From Platanthera guangdongensis (taxonomy: Eukaryota > Streptophyta > Magnoliopsida > Asparagales > Orchidaceae): a stretch of DNA of 64,000 nucleotides. Positions 59,046 through 64,000 of the stretch are shown piece after piece. A program made the translations under genes and the position numbers. The notes under the pieces are model-generated. The model made no database searches, was not told the origin of the DNA, and saw only the letters and a program-made list of their open reading frames with translations. Position 1 is the stretch's first letter. Every line of letters begins with the position of its first letter. Location: contig CM077147.1 in NCBI GenBank assembly GCA_039583875.1, positions 112,092,440-112,156,439 of the forward strand. The letters are read 5' to 3'.

Positions 59046-59225
59046 AAAAAGTGCACTATTATTGTAACGCCCCTAGCCGATACAACGTGATAGCGTCACG
59101 GCTCCGCTCTAGGCGACGCTACCGGGCTGCAGCCCAAGCACCCCAACCCCTCTCCAGCCCACTGGCGGGTTGTTTGTGGCCACAGCCTCCCTTTGATGAG
59201 CGAACTCGACAGTTAAGTTGGGCCG

Positions 59226-59294
59226 TACGAGGACTTGCCAGGAGGTCACCCATCCCAGTACTACTCTCGCCCAAGCACGCTTAAGTATGGAGTT
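59226..59294 (-). other. 5S rRNA-derived segment, left arm of P2
   Basis: Reads AACTCCATACTTAAGCGTGC, then TTGGGCGAGAGTAGTACT, GGATGGGTGACCTCCTGG and AAGTCCTCGTA. This matches the 3' half of plant 5S rRNA, including the internal promoter region. It is closer to true 5S than the other arms. The 5' half of 5S is absent, so it is not a functional 5S gene. Confidence 0.88.
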
Positions 59295-59350
59295 CCTTCA
59301 CTTCTCATCACCAATTGAGCTGCAGCTCAATTGGTGATGAGAGTTGAAAG

Positions 59351-59429
59351 AACTCCATAGTTAAGCGTGCTCGGGCTGGAGTAGTACTGGGATGGGTGAC
59401 CTCCTGGGAAGTTCCCGTAGTGCGGGCTT
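59351..59429 (+). other. 5S rRNA-derived segment, right arm of P2
   Basis: AACTCCATAGTTAAGCGTGC, then a diverged TCGGGCTGGAGTAGTACTGG and GATGGGTGACCTCCTGGGAA. It is preceded by a tRNA A-box-like GCAGCTCAATTGGTGATGAG at the palindrome centre. Confidence 0.85.
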
Positions 59430-59754
59430 GACTATCGAGTTTACCTCATCAAAGGGAGGCTGTGGCCACCAACAACCCGCCCGTGGAGGGAGAGGGGTTG
59501 GGGTGCTTGGGCTGCAGCCCGGTAACTGTCTAACGGAGGCCTAGTGGGCTGAGGCCCACGGACGGCCCAGGGGACGTTACAATAAAAGTGCACTTTTTAT
59601 TGTAACGACCCTAGCCGATCCAACGTGACAGCGTCACGGCTCCGCTCTAGGCGACGCTACCGGCTGCAGCCCAAGCACCCCAACCCCTCTCCATCCCACT
59701 GGCGGGTTGTTGGCGGCCACAGCCTCCCTTTCATGAGGTAAACTCGATAGTCAA

Positions 59755-59832
59755 GCCCGCACTACGGGGACTTCCCAGGAGGTCACCCATCCCAGTACTA
59801 CTCCAGCCCGAGCACGCTTAACTATGGAGTTC
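59755..59832 (-). other. 5S rRNA-derived segment, left arm of P3
   Basis: Mirror of 59889-59965 within unit P3; same 5S internal promoter words on the minus strand. Confidence 0.85.
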
Positions 59833-59888
59833 TTTCAACTCTCATCACCAATTGAGCTGCAGCTCAATTGGTGATGAGAGTTGAAAGA

Positions 59889-59965
59889 ACTCCATAGTTA
59901 AGCGTGCTCGGGCTGGAGTAGTACTGGGATGGGTGACCTCCTGGGAAGTCCCCGTAGTGCGGGCT
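59889..59965 (+). other. 5S rRNA-derived segment, right arm of P3
   Basis: Same text as 59351-59429 with one or two changes (GGGAAGTCCCCGTAGTGCGG). Confidence 0.85.
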
Positions 59966-60119
59966 TGACTATCGAGTTTACCTCATGAAAGGGAGGCTGT
60001 GGCCGCCAACAACCCGCCAGTGGGATGGAGAGGGGTTGGGGTGCTTGGGCTGCAGCCCGGTAGCGTCGCCTAGAGCGGAGCCGTGACGCTGTCACGTTGG
60101 ATCTGCTAGGGTCGTTACA

Positions 60120-60224
60120 GGCTTGGCCACATTTTATCGAAGATTCATCCAAAACTTTAGTAGTATCATGGCACCGATCACCGAATGCATGAAGAAAGGA
60201 GAATTTTCTTGGACTAAAGCGGCC
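60120..60224 (+). pseudogene. Element D RT/RNase H continuation after block P
   Basis: Reads [34 protein letters not shown], direct continuation of EVRSFHG before block P, then ends at the LTR of element E. Confidence 0.88.
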
Positions 60225-62808
60225 TGTAACACCTCCCCTGTAATGAACGTATAATATGGGTCCAGCCGGGGCCCCACAACATACGGACGCAACAGCTTTA
60301 GTATTAAAAGTTGATATAGCTACCCACACTCAAAAATCTTTGCACAACACAGCGGAAACAGAACAGAACTAGAAGTTATCCACCACTAAAGAGTAAAACA
60401 AATGGCCTTAAGGCCTTACATCAAGTGTCCAAAAGAAAATAATACATCAATCATGAATGTGCTCAGCACTCCTAGTCTACCTCGGCATGCAAGCCGGACA
60501 ACAAGAGTCTCAAACATAACAACTCATAAGTAGGGCTACAAAAAGAGAAAAACACTTCATGAGGCTTAGGCCTTTCTGGCCGGCGAGCTAGCTCCAGCAT
60601 GCGATCCTTGCCCTGAAAAATTTATTAGTAACGTGGGTCAGCAAAGGCTGACCTCAAACTATACAACAACACATCTCCTCCCGGCCGCCCCTAACGGACC
60701 CCGGGGTACCACTCCAACTTGCAAGTTAGCACTTCGTAGGCAATAATCATAAGCAAGAAAAGCAACTATGGAAAATAGGCTGGGATGTCACATACATCAT
60801 ACATGTTCTCTACTGGTTGAGCATAATATAAAAAAGGGCCTACTTATGCAATCATGTATGCAATAGCCCGGGTTTCACCCAAGGCACCCTAACTCGTATG
60901 CATCTAGCACATCATCACATCATATGGGTTCTCATTGATTCCCCATTGGCATAAAGCCGCAAACAAAGGGGTCACCATTTCCCCCCAACGGCTCACAGGC
61001 CGCCTCATGGAATTCTTGTCAAGGCCCCACCCGCTCAAGGTCTCAAACCCCAGGCTTGCCTATAAGCTCTGACGTCTCATGTCAGGATTCCAACAAACAC
61101 AAAACTGATCGATTCTAAGAAGCCTTGCAGGACCCCACCCGCTCATGGCCACATTGCCCGGGTTTGTCCCCATGCTTGGCATTCTCGTCAGTCACACAGA
61201 AGGGGACTAGTCTCGCCGGGACACTCTCCACGCATGACGTGAACGTCACGGGATAGCCAGCCGACCACGGAGACCTAGCCACGCCTTGGCACAACACAAA
61301 CCAAGACAAATCCACCCTAGTCCCTCATTTGTACTGCAGCGTTTCCGCGCACCAAGGAAAACATCTCCAACTCGCGCGGAGCTAACCTTGTCCACCAAGG
61401 AAAACATCTACCGCCGCGAGGAGCTAACCTTGTCCGGTTCCGACTACACGTACTCACTCGAGAAAAAGGGGAAAACATCACCACATCACAAACGGCATCT
61501 TACAGCAACGGAATCTCTACGAGTCCTTAGCGTTTTTATGCAACATCACCGAGTCGGACTAACGGTCGCGACAACGGCTTCACCCACCATGCCTAATCCA
61601 CTAACGGAGCGGATCTCTAATGCACAAATATGCTGGGGACGGACTCAATCAACCCGGAGGTTCCTCTTGAACCTTGGCAAACCAAAACCCCTCTCATTTG
61701 AGAGTTTGGTGCCCAAAACTAGAAAGAAAGAAAATAAATGATGCTAAGACATGCATCCTAAGACCGAGAGGAGAGGTGTCGTTACCTTCCGACTCCTCTT
61801 CCTTGCCATGGCAAAATGGCCGGATGGAAATCTTCGCAACGATCTAAGCTTCACGGATCCGGACTCGGCTCGCGATTTGGAGCACCGAAACTCCTCCTAC
61901 AGCCCAAACTCTCCTTCTCCTTCTTCCTTGTTCTCACTTCTCTCTAGATCTTTAGTAAGAGAAAGCTTGGAGAAGAATGAGGGTTTTCAACCCTATTCTC
62001 GGACTTAACTCCCCAAGAACAGTCCTGAACCGTCAGATCCTAAAATCTGGGAAAGAATGGCCACGATCCGCCAGGAAAATAAAAGACCTAGGCCGAACAC
62101 GGCCTGGCACACGCCCGTGTCCAGGGCCGTGTGCCCCATTCGCCGTCTCAAATCGACGCGCCTGGAACAGCACACGGGCATCCGACACGCCCGTGTTCCA
62201 CCCGACACGCCCGTGTCCCCGGTGACACGGCCGTGTGGCCAGCCGTGTGCCTCCATTGACACGCCCCGAAACCAACCCGAGAGGTGACACGGCCTGGGAC
62301 ACGCCCGTGTCCCAAGCCGTGTGCCAAGTCTCGACACCCGTCGACAGGCTTTGTGTCGACACCGTGGAAAAACGTCGAGCGAAGATCGTCGACCAAGCGG
62401 GACACGCCCTGTGACACGCCCGTGTCACAGGCTGTGTACCCCAGTCTCGACACTCGTCGAGCGAAAGTGTCGACACCTGGGCTGAGTGTCGACACGGACT
62501 CGACACGCCCTGCGACACGCCCGTGTTGCAGGCCGTGTGCTCTACTCTCGACACATCGTCGAGCGAAAGTGTCGACACTTGGGCCGAGTGTCGACACGGC
62601 CTCGACACGCCCTGCGACACGCCCGTGTCGCAGGCCGTGTGCCCTACTCTCGACACATCGTCGAGCGAAAGTGTCGACACTTGGGCGAGTGTCGACACGG
62701 CCTCGACACGCCCTGCGACAGCCGTGTCGCAGGCCGTGTGCCTCCTGCCAGAAACCCAAAAATTTCCAGAACTGCAGACTGACCCTCTTGCAAAACTGGG
62801 GTATTACA
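60225..62808 (-). repeat. 3' LTR of element E (2,584 bp)
   Basis: In element orientation it starts TGTAATACCCC next to the PPT and ends GGTGTTACA. There is no second copy in the window, so the outer end rests on the junction with element D coding sequence. It contains the minisatellite 62095-62745. Confidence 0.85.
62095..62745. repeat. CACGGGCGTGTC minisatellite in the E LTR
   Basis: Units of about 103 bp from about 62374 on (starts near 62476, 62580 and 62682), each with GTGTCGACAC, GACACGCCCGTGTCGCAGGC and CGACACATCGTCGAGCGAAA. The most regular of the LTR arrays. ORFs of up to 238 codons here are artefacts. Confidence 0.87.
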
Positions 62809-62826
62809 ACTCTCCCCCACTTAACA
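62809..62826 (-). promoter_or_regulatory. Polypurine tract of element E
   Basis: On the minus strand GTTAAGTGGGGGAGAGT directly abuts the LTR start TGTAATACCCC, with GGGACGAAAT just upstream; the standard Tekay-like arrangement. Confidence 0.85.
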
Positions 62827-62859
62827 GAATTTCGTCCCGAAAATTTCAAATCAAAAGGG

Positions 62860-64000
62860 TACAAAACTTAAATTGTACCTGACATGAAGAGTTCCGGATA
62901 ATCTTCTAGCATGGCCTGTTCTCGCTCCCAAGAGAACTCCTCAGACCGCAGTTGTCCCAATGAACTTTCACGAGTTTAACTTCTTTACTCCGCAACTGCC
63001 GAGTCTCCGAATCCTCTATAGCAATTGGGAGGACTCACGTCCTCAAGTCTTCCTCAATCGGCACCGATGCCGGCTCAATCACCGCGCTAGCCTCCACCAA
63101 GGCTTTCCTTAAAACCGGAGACGTGGAATACGTCATGCAACCCACTCAGCTCCGCGGACAACGCCAACCGATATGCTGCTTCTCCCACCCGTTCAATAAC
63201 TTCAAAAGGCACCAAAAACCTTGTACTCAACTTCTTGAGTTGGCGAATCCGTGAGACGCCTTTGAACGGTTTGATCTTAAATAGACCCAATCACCTACCG
63301 CAAACTCCAACTTCCGGTGACGAGCATTAAAGTATTTTGCTTGTCGGTCTTGCGCCACCTTCATACGCTCTTGAATGGTCCGTACCAACTCACAAGCGTC
63401 CACTACCGCCTCTTTTCCAAAATTTGGTGTCTCCCGCCTCTGCCCAAGACATTGGTGTTCGACACCGCCTGCAATACAAAGCTTCGTATGGCGCCATTTT
63501 TATACTTGCTTGAAAACTGTTGTTGTACGCGAATTCCACCATGAAGAGCTGATCCTCAGACTTTTTGCCGAAGTCAAGAACACACATTCTCAGCATATCC
63601 TCCATGGTACGGTTCGTTCTCTCCGTTTGCCCATCAGTTTGAGGATGGAACGCCGTACTGAACTTTAGCTTCGTGCCCAAGCTCTTCTGAACCAATCTCC
63701 AGTCCTTGGACGTAAACCGTCCATCTTGATCACTGACTATGCTCTTAGGAATTCCGTGCAGTCGCACAATGTTGCGAACATACAACTCCACCAGCTCTCC
63801 ACGCTGTCCTCTTTCGGTTTGGGATAAAGTGAGCCACCTTGGTTAGGCGATCTACGATCACCCAAATAGCATCATTACCCTGATGCGATCTAGGCAAACC
63901 ATGGACAAAGTCCATGGAGATGTCATCAAATTTCCATTCAGGGATTGGAAGGGGCTTCAGGAACCCGCCCGGCTTCTGACATTCGGCCTTCACCAAGGCA
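62860..64000 (-). pseudogene. Element E integrase and chromodomain-like tail (partial, broken)
   Basis: Segments: 63996-63745 ([33 protein letters not shown] with the first Asp), a shift near 63800, then 63791-63390 ([12 protein letters not shown] with the second Asp, [17 protein letters not shown] with Glu, [13 protein letters not shown]). Further shifts follow before 63290-63087 ([31 protein letters not shown]). The tail near 62940-62880 ends in MLEDYPELF-type sequence. Catalytic residues are present, but at least three shifts make it dead. Confidence 0.85.

Larger units (their letters stand above)
59063..59581. repeat. Palindromic unit P2 of block P (519 bp)
   Basis: Centre at 59322/59323 (GAGCTGCAGCTC). 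Each arm has a 5S-like part, a GAGAGGGGTTGGGG core and a tail ending GTTACA. The last 60 bp of the two arms differ (left CCCCTAGCCGATACAACG, right GGCCTAGTGGGCTGAGG), so the arms are not pure copies of each other. Confidence 0.88.
58753..60119. mobile_element. Block P: palindromic element with TG..CA ends, 5S-derived arms and GGCTT duplication
   Basis: 1,367 bp starting TGTAACGGTCC and ending GGGTCGTTACA, flanked by GGCTT (58748-58752 and 60120-60124). Removing it and one GGCTT restores the D reading [10 protein letters not shown]. It consists of three palindromic units: 293 bp (58753-59045), 519 bp (59063-59581) and 519 bp (59601-60119), each starting TGTAACG and ending CGTTACA. They are joined by AAAAAAGTGCACTATTAT and ATAAAAGTGCACTTTTTAT. 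No ORF with coding content. TG..CA ends and a 5-bp duplication point to insertion by an LTR-retrotransposon integrase (inference). Confidence 0.9.
59601..60119. repeat. Palindromic unit P3 of block P (519 bp, almost perfect)
   Basis: Centre at 59860/59861. Arms of 260 and 259 bp match almost base for base over the full length, which would allow a hairpin of about 259 bp. Confidence 0.9.
54585..60224 (+). mobile_element. Element D: CRM-like chromovirus (Ty3/gypsy), interrupted by P and E
   Basis: Inserted into the F RT after TTCGA (54580-54584, probable target duplication). The 5' LTR 54585-55817 has inverted ends TGATG...CATCA, followed by PBS, gag, protease and RT on the plus strand. RT/RNase H text ([68 protein letters not shown]) is of CRM/Reina chromovirus type. 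Pol is cut at 60224 by element E; the rest lies beyond the window. Several frameshifts and stops make it non-functional. Confidence 0.88.
42191..64000 (-). mobile_element. Element F: Tekay-like Ty3/gypsy, host of K and D, continues past window
   Basis: Left LTR starts TGTAACACCCC at 42191 after CAGTG (probable target duplication) in the 3' ORF of S. F sequence is 42191-42689, 47072-54584 and presumably resumes after element D beyond the window. Pol is on the minus strand. It holds a tandem duplication: LTR, 3' pol, partial LTR, 3' pol with RT. Lineage inferred from RT/integrase, chromodomain-like tail and TGTAACGCCCC LTR start. The coordinates given include the nested elements K, D, P and E. 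Confidence 0.85.
60225..64000 (-). mobile_element. Element E: Tekay-like Ty3/gypsy, minus strand, continues past window
   Basis: The 3' LTR 60225-62808 (TGTAACACC to GGTATTACA) is inserted in element D after CGGCC. It is followed by a clear PPT and minus-strand integrase sequence up to the window end. The remaining pol, gag and 5' LTR are outside. Confidence 0.88.

Noticed and set aside
59226..59965. 5S rRNA genes
   Set aside because: Only the 3' half of 5S is present, in inverted pairs inside a mobile palindrome.
62033..62864. 221- and 238-codon minus-strand ORFs
   Set aside because: Repeat artefacts of the E LTR minisatellite.

Overview
The window is nuclear DNA of a flowering plant, almost certainly repeat-rich heterochromatin. 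Nearly every base that can be assigned belongs to a transposable element: Ty3/gypsy elements (Tekay-like and CRM-like chromoviruses), Ty1/copia elements (a SIRE/Maximus-like one, a compact one and a fragment), MULE DNA transposons carrying an OTU protease, a Tourist-like MITE and palindromic Pol III-derived repeats. No host gene, tRNA gene, rRNA gene or CRISPR array can be supported. The species cannot be named from the sequence.

Layout, left to right. Element A (1-10971, minus): Tekay-like gypsy, left LTR cut by the window edge, right LTR 3.3 kb, gag-pol riddled with stop codons. 11501-15689 (plus) and 15731-19444 (minus): two related MULEs placed tail to tail, each with about 20-bp terminal inverted repeats and a transposase-OTU protease gene. 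19463-21590: minus-strand remnants of an unrecognised retroelement-like ORF. 21660-22537 (block Q): head-to-head tRNA-derived SINE-like palindromes. 23520-24512: 3' end of a copia element. 25412-25972: MITE with TAA target duplication. Element G (26189-35163, plus): complete but dead gypsy element with TGAAG target duplication. Element S (about 35164-42190 and beyond, plus): SIRE-like copia with most of pol deleted and a long 3' ORF.

From 42191 to the end the elements are nested. Element F (Tekay-like, minus, from 42191) sits in the 3' ORF of S. A 3.1-kb part of F (LTR plus 3' pol) is tandemly duplicated. A gag-less copia element K (42690-47066, CGATG duplication) sits in the first F LTR, and the second copy keeps the empty site. 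The CRM-like element D (from 54585, plus) is inserted in the RT of F. Inside D's RT lies palindromic block P (58753-60119, GGCTT duplication), and further along D is interrupted by element E (Tekay-like, minus, from 60225 to past the window end).

The most unusual object is block P. It is three palindromic units, two of them 519 bp, whose arms carry the 3' half of 5S rRNA. It is bounded by TG...CA and a 5-bp target duplication. Block Q has the same plan (head-to-head arms, GAGAGGGGTTGGGG core, GTTACA-like ends, AAGTGCACTT junction) with a tRNA-like head. Together they suggest a family of fold-back elements that combine Pol III promoter sequences with LTR-type ends. No complete, intact autonomous element is visible. 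The longest open frame is the 730-codon pol segment of F.
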